From Prevotella sp. (lineage in GTDB: Bacteria > Bacteroidota > Bacteroidia > Bacteroidales > Bacteroidaceae): a stretch of 43,343 bases of DNA. A program made the translations under genes and the position numbers. The notes under the pieces were generated by a model. That model had not been told where the DNA came from, did no database searches, and was given only the letters and a program-made list of their open reading frames with translations. Positions 8,157 through 16,097 of the stretch are shown piece by piece. The DNA lies in assembly GCA_003447235.1 (NCBI GenBank), contig DLZV01000033.1:20222-63564 (forward strand), written 5' to 3'. Positions within the stretch are counted from its first letter, which is position 1, and each line of letters begins with the position of its first letter.

Positions 8157-8915
8157 ATGAGGATATTTCTGAAGACCGAAGATGAGATAATTCTTTTACG
8201 AGCGGCCAGCCAGTTAGCGACATGTGCGCTAATAGAGGTTGGCCGCCACGTAGTACCTAGGTTGGCCTTGAGCCACCTGCGGAACAAAGTGGTCAACGCA
8301 GTCATGCGGACTGTACCCACAGAGTCGAATTCAGGTAAGGAAGCACTGTCCTCCGACACCGAGTTCACTTTCTTCGTTAACGGAGCCTACATTGAGCCCT
8401 CTTTAGAAGGAGAGTGCATGCTCTGTGAAGGTGATTGGCTTACTGTCAACTGTTGGGTTTGTCTAAATGGTTATTATTCTTTTGGAGCTCATACTTTTAT
8501 AGTGGGAAGTTCCCAAGATGATGAACCATTGACATCAACCTTAAGAGACATGCTTCGCCAAGTAGCGCGACGTGCATCGGCAGGCCATTCGATCAAGGAG
8601 ATGAGCAGAACAGTATATAGTCTCCATTCTCACGATCCCTATGTCTTACAAAAGACTTTTGGTCATGGTGTGGGACGAAATAGGGTGGAAAATCCGATTT
8701 TGCGGATGAATCCTGGGGTAAACGATACTGTACTTAAGGAGGGTATGTGTCTTGTGATAGCGTTAGCGTTCAAGCATGGCCGATCGCATTTTATCAAGCC
8801 TCGACTGATGCATGAATCCACTTTTCACAATCCGTTCGTTCCCTTCGGAACCACCGTTGTTGTACGACCGGGTAGGCCAGAAATATTAACATCGTTTAAA
8901 ACAATAGTAAAGTAA
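8157..8915 (+). CDS. degenerate methionine aminopeptidase homologue (probably inactive)
   Basis: The gene lies in the map position of the secY-map-infA-rpmJ order and aligns along the whole type I methionine aminopeptidase fold (252 residues, start MRIFLKTEDEIILLR, end ILTSFKTIV). Four of the five metal ligands are gone: the usual VDCG reads VNCW (N98), GDSAYTF reads SFGAHTF (F109), IEPM reads IALA (A202), and FEHT reads FGTT (G231). Only the GHG histidine (H170) remains. The substrate-pocket histidines of VVHGIP and the MHE motif are also lost. The frame is intact over 252 codons, so it is not a simple pseudogene. Codon use looks less biased than in the ribosomal neighbours. It is probably a pseudoenzyme, perhaps ribosome-linked; a true map should lie elsewhere. 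Confidence 0.85.
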   Translation: MRIFLKTEDEIILLRAASQLATCALIEVGRHVVPRLALSHLRNKVVNAVMRTVPTESNSGKEALSSDTEFTFFVNGAYIEPSLEGECMLCEGDWLTVNCWVCLNGYYSFGAHTFIVGSSQDDEPLTSTLRDMLRQVARRASAGHSIKEMSRTVYSLHSHDPYVLQKTFGHGVGRNRVENPILRMNPGVNDTVLKEGMCLVIALAFKHGRSHFIKPRLMHESTFHNPFVPFGTTVVVRPGRPEILTSFKTIVK

Positions 8916-8938
8916 AGAAGGACAAACAGTAAGAGATT

Positions 8939-9157
8939 ATGGCAAAGCAAGCCGCTATAGAACAGGACGGAACTATCATTGAGTCACTCTCCAATGCTAT
9001 GTTTCGCGTAGAGTTGGAAAATGGGGTTGATATCACAGCCCACATTTCGGGCAAGATGAGAATGCACTACATCAAGATCCTCCCTGGCGACAAGGTGAAG
9101 GTCGAGATGAGTCCCTATGATTTAACCAAAGGTCGAATCGTTTTTCGATATAAATAA
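8939..9157 (+). CDS. infA: translation initiation factor IF-1
   Basis: IF-1 occupies the A site of the small subunit during initiation. The 72-residue product has the OB-fold pattern MAKQAAIEQDGTI, ENGVDITAHISGKMRMHYI, and the closing GDKVKVEMSPYDLTKGRIVFRYK. Length and sequence are standard. It follows the map-like gene by 23 bases and precedes rpmJ by eight. Confidence 0.98.
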   Translation: MAKQAAIEQDGTIIESLSNAMFRVELENGVDITAHISGKMRMHYIKILPGDKVKVEMSPYDLTKGRIVFRYK

Positions 9158-9165
9158 ATAGCTTT

Positions 9166-9282
9166 ATGAAGACAAGAGCATCATTAAAGAAGCGTACCCC
9201 CGATTGCAAGATCGTGCGTCGCAAGGGACGTCTTTTCGTTATCAACAAGAAGAACCCTAAGTTCAAAACGCGTCAAGGCTAA
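9166..9282 (+). CDS. rpmJ: 50S ribosomal protein L36, zinc-free form
   Basis: This 38-codon gene reads MKTRASLKKRTPDCKIVRRK and ends KFKTRQG. L36 usually binds zinc through three Cys and one His; here only one Cys (C14) is left and the other positions are Thr, Asn and Lys, so this is the zinc-independent form. It follows infA as expected. Confidence 0.95.
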   Translation: MKTRASLKKRTPDCKIVRRKGRLFVINKKNPKFKTRQG

Positions 9283-9325
9283 AGTTAAAATTGCATAAAA
9301 AGGATGCTGGGTCAGAAAAATTCAG

Positions 9326-9333
9326 TAACTTTG
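9326..9333 (+). promoter_or_regulatory. internal promoter -7 element before rpsM
   Basis: TAACTTTG in the 98-base gap between rpmJ and rpsM matches the Bacteroidota -7 consensus TAnnTTTG. About 20 bases upstream the sequence (ATGCTGGG) does not give a clear TTTG -33 element. The likely start of transcription is near 9338, leaving a leader of about 40 bases. It would give the alpha-operon genes rpsM-rpsK-rpsD-rpoA-rplQ extra transcription. Confidence 0.6.
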
Positions 9334-9380
9334 CGTGCTTTTTAGCGTAGTTAAGACATTTAACAAATTTAAGTTTATCA

Positions 9381-9761
9381 ATGGCAATTAGAATTGTTGG
9401 AGTAGATTTGCCCCAGAACAAGCGTGGCGAAATCGCATTGACCTATATCTATGGTATAGGCCGAAGTAGTTCAGCAAAGATTTTGGATAAGGCCGGCGTG
9501 AGCCGCGACCTTAAGGTCTGCGATTGGTCAGATGACCAGGCCGCCAAGATCCGTGAGATTATCGGTGCTGAATTCAAAGTAGAAGGTGACCTCCGCTCAG
9601 AGATTCAGATGAACATCAAGCGTCTCATGGACATTGGTTGCTACCGTGGTGTTAGACATCGTAATGGTCTTCCCGTTCGCGGACAGAGCACTAAGAACAA
9701 TGCTCGTACCCGTAAGGGTAAGAAGAAGACTGTTGCTAACAAGAAGAAGGCTACTAAGTAA
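9381..9761 (+). CDS. rpsM: 30S ribosomal protein S13
   Basis: S13 lies in the head of the small subunit and contacts the large subunit and P-site tRNA. The 126-residue product begins MAIRIVGVDLPQNKRGEIAL, contains YIYGIGRSSSAKIL and the C-terminal signature RGVRHRNGLPVRGQSTKNNA, followed by a Lys-rich tail. It is the first gene after the internal promoter and heads the alpha-operon set. Confidence 0.98.
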   Translation: MAIRIVGVDLPQNKRGEIALTYIYGIGRSSSAKILDKAGVSRDLKVCDWSDDQAAKIREIIGAEFKVEGDLRSEIQMNIKRLMDIGCYRGVRHRNGLPVRGQSTKNNARTRKGKKKTVANKKKATK

Positions 9762-9781
9762 TTTGTAGGAGGAAATTAATT

Positions 9782-10171
9782 ATGGCAAAAAAATCAGCAA
9801 CATCTAAGAAGAGAAACGTGCGTGTTACCGCGATGGGTCAGCTCCACGTTCACAGTTCGTTCAACAACATTATTGTATCTTTGGCCAACGATGAGGGTCA
9901 GGTTATTTCCTGGTCTTCAGCTGGTAAGATGGGATTCCGCGGTTCCAAGAAGAACACTCCGTACGCTGCCCAGATGGCAGCAGAGGATTGCTCTAAGGTG
10001 GCTTTCGACCTCGGTCTTCGCAAGGTGAAGGCATTCGTTAAGGGTCCGGGTAATGGCCGTGAGAGTGCTATCCGTGCCGTCAATGCCTCTGGCATTCAGG
10101 TTACGGAGATCGTCGATGTTACTCCGCTTCCGCACAACGGTTGCCGTCCTCCCAAGCGTCGTCGTGTCTAA
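9782..10171 (+). CDS. rpsK: 30S ribosomal protein S11
   Basis: S11 forms part of the platform near the E site. The 129-residue product contains GQLHVHSSFNNIIVSLAND and the signature VKGPGNGRESAIRAVNASG, ending in PLPHNGCRPPKRRRV. A perfect AGGAGG at 9767-9772 precedes the start by nine bases, one of the few strong Shine-Dalgarno sites in the window. Confidence 0.98.
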   Translation: MAKKSATSKKRNVRVTAMGQLHVHSSFNNIIVSLANDEGQVISWSSAGKMGFRGSKKNTPYAAQMAAEDCSKVAFDLGLRKVKAFVKGPGNGRESAIRAVNASGIQVTEIVDVTPLPHNGCRPPKRRRV

Positions 10172-10203
10172 TATTCTCATCATTTTTTAAGCATATATTT
10201 ATT

Positions 10204-10812
10204 ATGGCAAGATACATAGGTCCTAAATCAAGAATTGCACGCCGTTTTGGCGAGGCCATTTTCGGCGAAGATAAGGTTCTTTCCCGTCGCAACTTCCCCC
10301 CGGGGCAGCACGGCAATAACCGTCGTCGTAAGGTGTCTGAGTATGGTGCTCAGCTTGCTGAGAAGCAGAAGGCAAAGTACACCTATGGCGTTTTGGAGCG
10401 TCAGTTCCACAACATGTTCAACGCTGCAGCCAAGGCTGACGGTATCACTGGTGAGGTGCTTCTTCAGAACCTGGAGAGCCGTCTCGACAATGTCGTCTTC
10501 CGTCTTGGAATTGCTCCTACTCGCGCTGCTGCTCGTCAGCTTGTCAACCACAAGCACATTGTCGTCAATGGCAATGTTGTAGGTATCGCCTCTTATCAGG
10601 TGAAGCCGGGTGATGTAGTTGGTGTTCGCGAGAAGGCCAAAAGCCTTGAGGTGATTGAGGCTGCTTTGGCAGGCTTCAACCACAGCAAGTATCCTTGGTT
10701 GGAGTGGGATGAGAACAGTAAGAGCGGTAAGTTCCTTCATAAGCCTGATCGTGCTGATATTCCCGAGAACATTAAGGAGCAGTTAATCGTTGAGTTGTAC
10801 TCAAAACAATAA
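10204..10812 (+). CDS. rpsD: 30S ribosomal protein S4
   Basis: S4 is a primary 16S-binding protein and assembly initiator; in Escherichia coli it is the alpha-operon repressor. The ATG at 10204 is chosen because it gives the family start MARYIGPKSRIARRFGE and 202 residues. The frame is open further upstream to 10141, but that stretch overlaps rpsK and is unrelated. The S4 RNA-binding domain with RLDNVVFRLGIAPTRAAARQ starts near residue 95, and the protein ends KEQLIVELYSKQ. Confidence 0.97.
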   Translation: MARYIGPKSRIARRFGEAIFGEDKVLSRRNFPPGQHGNNRRRKVSEYGAQLAEKQKAKYTYGVLERQFHNMFNAAAKADGITGEVLLQNLESRLDNVVFRLGIAPTRAAARQLVNHKHIVVNGNVVGIASYQVKPGDVVGVREKAKSLEVIEAALAGFNHSKYPWLEWDENSKSGKFLHKPDRADIPENIKEQLIVELYSKQ

Positions 10813-10829
10813 TTATAATCATTGAATTA

Positions 10830-11822
10830 ATGGCGATATTAGCATTTCAAAAGCCCGACAAAGTAGTGATGCTGGAGGCCAACGACCATTTCGGCAAGTT
10901 CGAATTCCGTCCGTTGGAGCCTGGCTTCGGAGTTACTATTGGTAACGCCCTGCGCCGCATCCTTCTCTCGTCGTTGGAGGGCTACGCTATCAACACGATT
11001 CGCATTGCGGGTGTTGATCATGAGTTTTCCTCCGTACCCGGCGTTAAGGAAGATGTTACCAACATCATCTTGAATCTCAAGCAAGTGAGATTCAAGCAAG
11101 TAGTGGAAGAATTTGAGAATGAGAAAGTTAGTATCACCGTCGAGAATTCCACTGAGTTCAAAGCAGGTGACATTGGCAAGTATCTTACTGGATTTGAAGT
11201 GTTAAATCCCGATTTGGTGATTTGTCATCTCGACTCTAAGGCTTCAATGCAGATTGACTTGTCGATTAACAAAGGCCGTGGCTATGTCCAGGCTGAGGAG
11301 AATCGTCAGTACTGCCTTGATGTAAACGTACTCCCAATCGACTCGATTTACACCCCAATCCGTAATGTCAAGTACGCTGTTGAGCCGTTCCGCGTTGAGC
11401 AAAAGACCGACTACGATAAACTCGTCCTTGAGGTTACAACCGATGGTTCCATCAGTCCCAAGGATGCGCTGAAAGAGGCCGCCAAGATCCTTATTTATCA
11501 TTTCATGCTCTTCTCTGATGAGAAGATCACGCTGGAGAGTCCTGATACTGAACAGAATCAGGAGTTTGATGAGGAGGTGCTCCACATGCGCCAGTTGCTC
11601 AATACCCGTCTCGTTGACATGAACCTCAGTGTTCGTGCCCTCAACTGCCTTAAGGCCGCTGATGTCGAGACGCTTGGCGACTTGGTACAGTACAACAAGA
11701 CTGACCTCTTGAAGTTCCGCAACTTTGGTAAGAAATCGCTCTCAGAGCTTGATGATTTGCTCGAGGGTCTGAATCTGACCTTTGGAACCGATATTACAAA
11801 GTATAAACTGGACAAGGAGTAA
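10830..11822 (+). CDS. rpoA: DNA-directed RNA polymerase alpha subunit
   Basis: Alpha starts assembly of RNA polymerase and contacts activators. The 330-residue product has the N-terminal dimerisation domain with FEFRPLEPGFGVTIGNALRR near residue 24 and the C-terminal helix-hairpin-helix domain (LVDMNLSVRALNCLKAADVE to about 325), which carries the DNA-binding determinants. It sits between rpsD and rplQ as in other bacteria. Confidence 0.98.
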   Translation: MAILAFQKPDKVVMLEANDHFGKFEFRPLEPGFGVTIGNALRRILLSSLEGYAINTIRIAGVDHEFSSVPGVKEDVTNIILNLKQVRFKQVVEEFENEKVSITVENSTEFKAGDIGKYLTGFEVLNPDLVICHLDSKASMQIDLSINKGRGYVQAEENRQYCLDVNVLPIDSIYTPIRNVKYAVEPFRVEQKTDYDKLVLEVTTDGSISPKDALKEAAKILIYHFMLFSDEKITLESPDTEQNQEFDEEVLHMRQLLNTRLVDMNLSVRALNCLKAADVETLGDLVQYNKTDLLKFRNFGKKSLSELDDLLEGLNLTFGTDITKYKLDKE

Positions 11823-11875
11823 TCCCATACGTGAAATAAAAGGGTAGCTAACCCGTCCAAACAACAGAAACAGAA

Positions 11876-12364
11876 ATGAGACATAATAAAAAATTCAACC
11901 ATCTGGGCCGTACTGCTGATCACCGCAAGGCCATGCTCGCCAACATGGCTATCTCTCTGATCCGGCACAAAAGAATCACTACGACCCTCGCAAAGGCCAA
12001 GGCACTGAAGAAGTACGTTGAGCCGCTTATCACCCGTGCAAAGGACGACTCCACCAATAGCCGTCGTGTTGTCTTCCGCTATCTTCAGGACAAGGAGTCC
12101 ATCAAGGAGCTCTTTGGCCCGATCGCAGTGAAGGTTGCCGACCGTCCCGGTGGTTATACCCGCATCATCAAGTTGGGTCATCGTCTGGGTGACGGTGCTG
12201 ACATGGCTTTCATCGAGCTCGTCGATTTCGATGAGAATATGGCTAAGACTCCGAAGGCAGAGGCTAAGAAGACGCGTCGTAGCCGTCGTTCTACGAAGAA
12301 GGCTGCCGATGAGACTGTCGTAGCTGAGGAGGCTCCGAAGGCTGAAGAGGCAAAGGCTGAATAA
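11876..12364 (+). CDS. rplQ: 50S ribosomal protein L17
   Basis: L17 lies beside the exit tunnel. The first 120 residues carry the family signature: MRHNKKFNHLGRTADHRKAM at the start, then KRITTTLAKAKALKKYVEPL and GYTRIIKLGHRLGDGADMAF. After about residue 122 a low-complexity tail rich in Lys, Ala and Glu extends the protein to 162 residues. It is the last gene of the ribosomal superoperon and is followed by a strong terminator. Confidence 0.97.
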   Translation: MRHNKKFNHLGRTADHRKAMLANMAISLIRHKRITTTLAKAKALKKYVEPLITRAKDDSTNSRRVVFRYLQDKESIKELFGPIAVKVADRPGGYTRIIKLGHRLGDGADMAFIELVDFDENMAKTPKAEAKKTRRSRRSTKKAADETVVAEEAPKAEEAKAE

Positions 12365-12390
12365 TTTTTAGCTCACAATACGTTTGAAAG

Positions 12391-12417
12391 ATCCCCAGAT
12401 GTAAGTCTGGGGATTTT
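12391..12417 (+). terminator. Rho-independent terminator of the ribosomal operon
   Basis: ATCCCCAGA at 12391-12399 pairs perfectly with TCTGGGGAT at 12406-12414 across a six-base loop, and four T residues follow. It lies 26 bases after the rplQ stop and ends the translation superoperon. Confidence 0.85.
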
Positions 12418-12726
12418 CATATCTCAACTTTTGTGGTCCTTTCTCCACTCCATAGCATTGTTTTTTGTTGGTTCGCATAGTCCTACCGCGCTTTTGCCCT
12501 CAATCGCTTGTTCGGTACAGCATGAGATTTTTACAAAATTTTGCTACTTACCCCTTCTATAGTTCTTCCCCCAATTCGAGATAGTATAGCTCTTTTCATC
12601 GTCCTAATACCTTATATTACCACACAATAATGCCGCAAAAGCTGTGTCCTTGATCTCTTTTACTCAGCAAAAAGGCATTTTCTCACTTTTTTCTAAGCTA
12701 TGACAAACTTTGGCATCGATAACCTA
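12418..12726. other. intergenic stretch without recognisable gene
   Basis: About 310 A/T-rich bases between the rplQ terminator and the promoter of the next gene. I see no open frame with family features, no repeat and no RNA gene. It marks the break between the highly expressed ribosomal region and ordinary chromosome. Confidence 0.5.
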
Positions 12727-12734
12727 TACCTTTG
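12727..12734 (+). promoter_or_regulatory. -7 element before the small lipoprotein gene
   Basis: TACCTTTG matches TAnnTTTG and lies 19 bases before the ATG at 12754. A TTTG at 12709-12712 is only 14 bases away, closer than the usual spacing, so the -33 part is weak. Confidence 0.5.
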
Positions 12735-12753
12735 CCAACAAAAATTTTGAATT

Positions 12754-13196
12754 ATGAAAATGAGCTCTTTATTAAGAAAACTGTTGCTCCACGCAATGAA
12801 ATTTCTGGGCCTCTGCTTGCTGAACTATATCCTTATGTCGTGCTATATCGAGATTGGCCACGAGAAGGGTTGGCCCAAGTCTGCCTACATGTACTCGCAC
12901 TTCCACAAATTCGTCGTCCCTATCAGCTCGGTTCTGACGCATGATGATGTGGCGCCACAACAGTCGTATCTCCGCTGCGGGACACTCTTTCTTCTCTTTC
13001 AGCGAGTTCATTTGGGTTTATAGATGGCTTGGACCATAAAGGGACAACACTTGACGAGCGGCTTTTGAAGGATATCGCAAGCAAAACTATAAGCATTTCA
13101 AAGTCTTGCAAGAAGCAGATTGAGAATATGAAGAAAGCATTCCGCGAGAACAACTTCAAGGATGCAACATACGGTAAGATTATCGCTAATGTATGA
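12754..13196 (+). pseudogene. small lipoprotein gene, probably frameshifted
   Basis: The first frame opens with an N-terminus typical of a lipoprotein: positively charged, then hydrophobic, then the lipobox-like LMSC at residues 27-30. It continues readably to about residue 60 and stops at 13023. A second frame, open from 12945 to the stop at 13194-13196, encodes a coherent hydrophilic helical tail (DGLDHKGTTLDERLLKDIAS, later KKAFRENNFKDATYG). A single indel somewhere around 12940-13010 would join both parts into one protein of roughly 145 residues. I do not recognise the family. Alternatives are a genuine 89-residue lipoprotein followed by a gene remnant, or a sequencing error. Confidence 0.45.
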
Positions 13197-13279
13197 TGAT
13201 GTCACCATATAATCTGGCAGAAGTCATTACAGGTAGCCCATTTGTCAAGCCCGTCGATAGGCCCTTGTTTCTGGAGAAG

Positions 13280-15775
13280 TCAGAGCGTGTATCTCAGTCC
13301 GAGGCGCACCTCAAAGGTCTGTGCGTGGACGTTGGTGTGGTACTTGTACCTCGTGTCGCGCATATAATAGGAAGCTCCAGCTTCTATGCTCAGATTTTTC
13401 TTCAAATAGATATTAAACCGCGGGCTCACCACCAGCAGCGAAGCACTACCCTTGTCGCCCTGCGCATTGAGATACAGCGGGTCTGAGTGTTCTAGTTTTT
13501 CCTGTGTATACCCCTTCCATGTGTAAATCTTGTAGAAGTCGGCAGCGAGCGAGAAGTTGCCGACCTTCGGAAACTCCATCAGTGTCTGCGCCTTGAGGCT
13601 GAAACCGCTTCCCATGTTGTAGTCGCGGTCGATGACGGTGTAGTAGTCGCTCAGCGAGCCTCCCAGCAGGATGGCGTCGAGGAAGAGGCGCTGCTCCATG
13701 CTCCCCATATTGCCCACGCGCGGGAAACGGAAGATAAAGCCTGGGCCGATGCTCGCAGCCTCCGAAATGCGATAGGGCACCTGCTGGCTTCCTTCCTTCA
13801 CGGGCTCCGAGTCGTAGTAGTTGAAATGCTGAAAAAGTCCGAACAGCGAGGTCACTCCTTCGCCCTCGTAGATGTTAGTACTCCAAAGCCTTCCTAGCAG
13901 ATGGACACTAGTGATGAGCGGTTGGTTTGAGCTAACACCGACAGTGATGTTGGCTGTGAAATAGTCGTAGGGGCGAGTTTGTTCGCTGTCGAAGGGGTCT
14001 CCATAAGCCAGTCCAAAGTCCACATAGGGATTGTGCTCGCCGCGGAAGATGCCGCCCTCGTCGGCCAGGTAGCGGTCGCCTGTTGCCACGCTGAAAGCTA
14101 CAGGAAGAGCCAGGTAGTCGTGGTATTTGTAGTAGTATCTTCTCACTTTCCATGCTTTGCCGCTTACGATACGATTGAAGCCCTGTATCGGATTGATCAG
14201 TGTCCCTGCCAATTCCCTCAGGAAACGGCTGAATCCATGAGCACGGTCGTCGAGCACCAGTGCACTCACACGGTTCGTTATCTCGCCGATAGCAACACCT
14301 CCTAGCGTCGTTGCCATCACGTCGTTGATGGCGGGTGGCTCTGTCTCGCCGCAAAACTCCCACATCAGACTGCCACAGAGCGCATAAGGAATGGACTCCC
14401 AGAAGCTCATCCCATTGCTTCGTGCAGAGTTGAAGTAGAGCCCACCATGATAAGGGTGAGCAAACAGGTTGGTGGAAAACTGGTCATTGTCCCACACAAA
14501 ACCCGTCTCGAAGTTGTGTTTGATGGAGTGCATGCTGATTCTTGGAAACTCCTCTCCTAGTACCCAGCAGTCAAACCGGTTCACGAGTACATTGATGCTT
14601 GTCACTTCCAGGGCTGCCAGCCACGGCCGTTTCCGCTGGTTCTCGGGGTTGTGGAATGCGTAAATGCGTGCTGTATCGCCTATCTCCTCCTGCGCCTCGG
14701 GGAAGAGCTTCGCCATGGGTCTCGCATGTCGTCCGTAGTGCACGGCGATGCCTGCTTCGACAATAGGCCGCGTGCGATACTCTCGATTCTTGTTGTAGTA
14801 ACGCGTCGTACCGTAGCCGACGGAGGCAAATGCCGACAGCGTGCGGTTTATCTGATAATCAGCGTTGATACGCGCCTGCAGCGAATAGAGCCTTTCGGGC
14901 CTACTATCCGTCTCGTGTTGGAATGTCTCTATATGGAAGAAGCCCACGTCTCCGCTGATAGTCCAGCGTGGTGATAGCGTGAAGTATTGTCCCAGACGGT
15001 AGTATATCGCTCCAGAGAAGTCCTTGTCCAGACCCATGTAGTGCGTGCCGAAGCCCAGGATACTGTATGTACTTCGGTTGCGGAATCGCAGGGCCAAGTT
15101 TGTCTTGTTGCTGTTGCCACCAAAAGCCATTACGTCAATGCGTGTCAGTGGGTTGATGTTCACCAATCCTATTTTGTGCGCCGTAGTATCGCGGCTATAG
15201 TTAAGCAGACCTATTTGCACGCCACGTGGATGACTGATGCAGGCATTGAACAGTCCTATTTGTGATCCGTTCAGCGTGTCCGCATAGTTGTATGCACCAA
15301 TCTGCAGCCCGCGCATGTATGACGAACTGATGTTGGCGAGGGCGGTAAGTTGAATACCCTTCTCCACACCCCGCGAAATGTTTGTCACGCCGCCTATCTG
15401 AATGCCGCGAAATGAGGAAAGACTCACGTTGGAGAATCCCGCAAGCTGTACGCCTTTGATGCCTGTGCCGATGTTGGACAGTCCGGCGCATTGCAGACCC
15501 CTCATCTCCTGATGTGCCAGAGAGGTCATAGCGTTGAGTTGTACACCGTGCAAAAGGTCGGTGCTTCCCAGAAATCCCAGATTGAGATAGGCCATAACTT
15601 TGTCCCCCGTCTTCTTGTTCAGGGTCATGGCGAGGTCGTGATGACGACGTGGCAGCGAGTCGGCTTTCTCCACTGAGTCCGTGCCCACCGAGATCGGCAT
15701 AGCCTTCGTAGTGGTACATACCGTCAGCATGATCACGATGTTTAATATCAGTTTCTTGTCGAGTTTGTTCATCAT
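13280..15775 (-). CDS. outer-membrane protein with GxQxGxxN repeats and DUF3943 domain
   Basis: The 831-residue product starts with a signal-peptide-like segment (KKLILNIVIMLTVCTTTKA, residues 7-25). Residues 77-208 hold about eight degenerate 14-16-residue repeats built on G-(V/I/L)-Q-(L/I)-x-x-(F/L)-x-N, for example GVQLAGFSNVS and GIQIGGVTNIS, as in beta-solenoid or barrel-associated repeats. Residues about 390-535 match DUF3943: NVLVNRFDCWVL, then FAHPYHGGLYFNSARSNG and LMWEFCGETEPPAIND. The remainder is rich in alternating aromatic strands and ends in an aromatic-hydrophobic pattern, fitting an outer-membrane barrel. Transcription is opposite to the ribosomal operon. The function is unknown; placement in the outer membrane is inferred. 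Confidence 0.85.
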   Translation of the reverse strand: MMNKLDKKLILNIVIMLTVCTTTKAMPISVGTDSVEKADSLPRRHHDLAMTLNKKTGDKVMAYLNLGFLGSTDLLHGVQLNAMTSLAHQEMRGLQCAGLSNIGTGIKGVQLAGFSNVSLSSFRGIQIGGVTNISRGVEKGIQLTALANISSSYMRGLQIGAYNYADTLNGSQIGLFNACISHPRGVQIGLLNYSRDTTAHKIGLVNINPLTRIDVMAFGGNSNKTNLALRFRNRSTYSILGFGTHYMGLDKDFSGAIYYRLGQYFTLSPRWTISGDVGFFHIETFQHETDSRPERLYSLQARINADYQINRTLSAFASVGYGTTRYYNKNREYRTRPIVEAGIAVHYGRHARPMAKLFPEAQEEIGDTARIYAFHNPENQRKRPWLAALEVTSINVLVNRFDCWVLGEEFPRISMHSIKHNFETGFVWDNDQFSTNLFAHPYHGGLYFNSARSNGMSFWESIPYALCGSLMWEFCGETEPPAINDVMATTLGGVAIGEITNRVSALVLDDRAHGFSRFLRELAGTLINPIQGFNRIVSGKAWKVRRYYYKYHDYLALPVAFSVATGDRYLADEGGIFRGEHNPYVDFGLAYGDPFDSEQTRPYDYFTANITVGVSSNQPLITSVHLLGRLWSTNIYEGEGVTSLFGLFQHFNYYDSEPVKEGSQQVPYRISEAASIGPGFIFRFPRVGNMGSMEQRLFLDAILLGGSLSDYYTVIDRDYNMGSGFSLKAQTLMEFPKVGNFSLAADFYKIYTWKGYTQEKLEHSDPLYLNAQGDKGSASLLVVSPRFNIYLKKNLSIEAGASYYMRDTRYKYHTNVHAQTFEVRLGLRYTL

Positions 15776-16097
15776 GTCCAGTTCTTTGGAAGTGCTTTAA
15801 TGATGCGAAGGTAGGTAAAAAATGCGAGGATAGCGTAAAAATCTGCGGAAATCTATTGAAGCAGATATGAATTTCCTTCATTTTCTTCTCTCTTTTTGTT
15901 AGCAGATTCTTTTTCGCGGATAACACCCAACAGTAATGATTGACAAAATCGCCCAGTCAACCAACGAGAAGGTAGATGAGTTGCTAGAGGTGGAAGAAAA
16001 AGTGGGCGTGGGGCAATCGAATGTTTTTCCTTGGCGGACTCTGAAACTTTTGGCCTTGCCATTCGTCTAAATAATAAATGTTCAAAAGAAAAAGAGT
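15776..16097. other. divergent intergenic region with a possible 44-codon ORF
   Basis: This stretch separates the DUF3943 gene (leftward) from the YbjQ-like gene (rightward). On the minus strand TACCTTCG (15806-15813) is one base from the -7 consensus and could serve the DUF3943 gene. On the plus strand 15936-16070 is an open frame of 44 codons starting MIDKIAQSTNEKVDELL and ending LALPFV. I recognise no homologue and see no ribosome-binding site, so it is only a possible small gene or the remnant of one. Confidence 0.3.

Noticed and set aside
8157..8915. Active methionine aminopeptidase (map)
   Set aside because: Position and fold fit, but four of five metal ligands are missing, so the catalytic label is not supported.
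10141..10203. Earlier start for S4
   Set aside because: The added residues overlap rpsK and do not belong to S4; MARYIGPK at 10204 is the conserved start.
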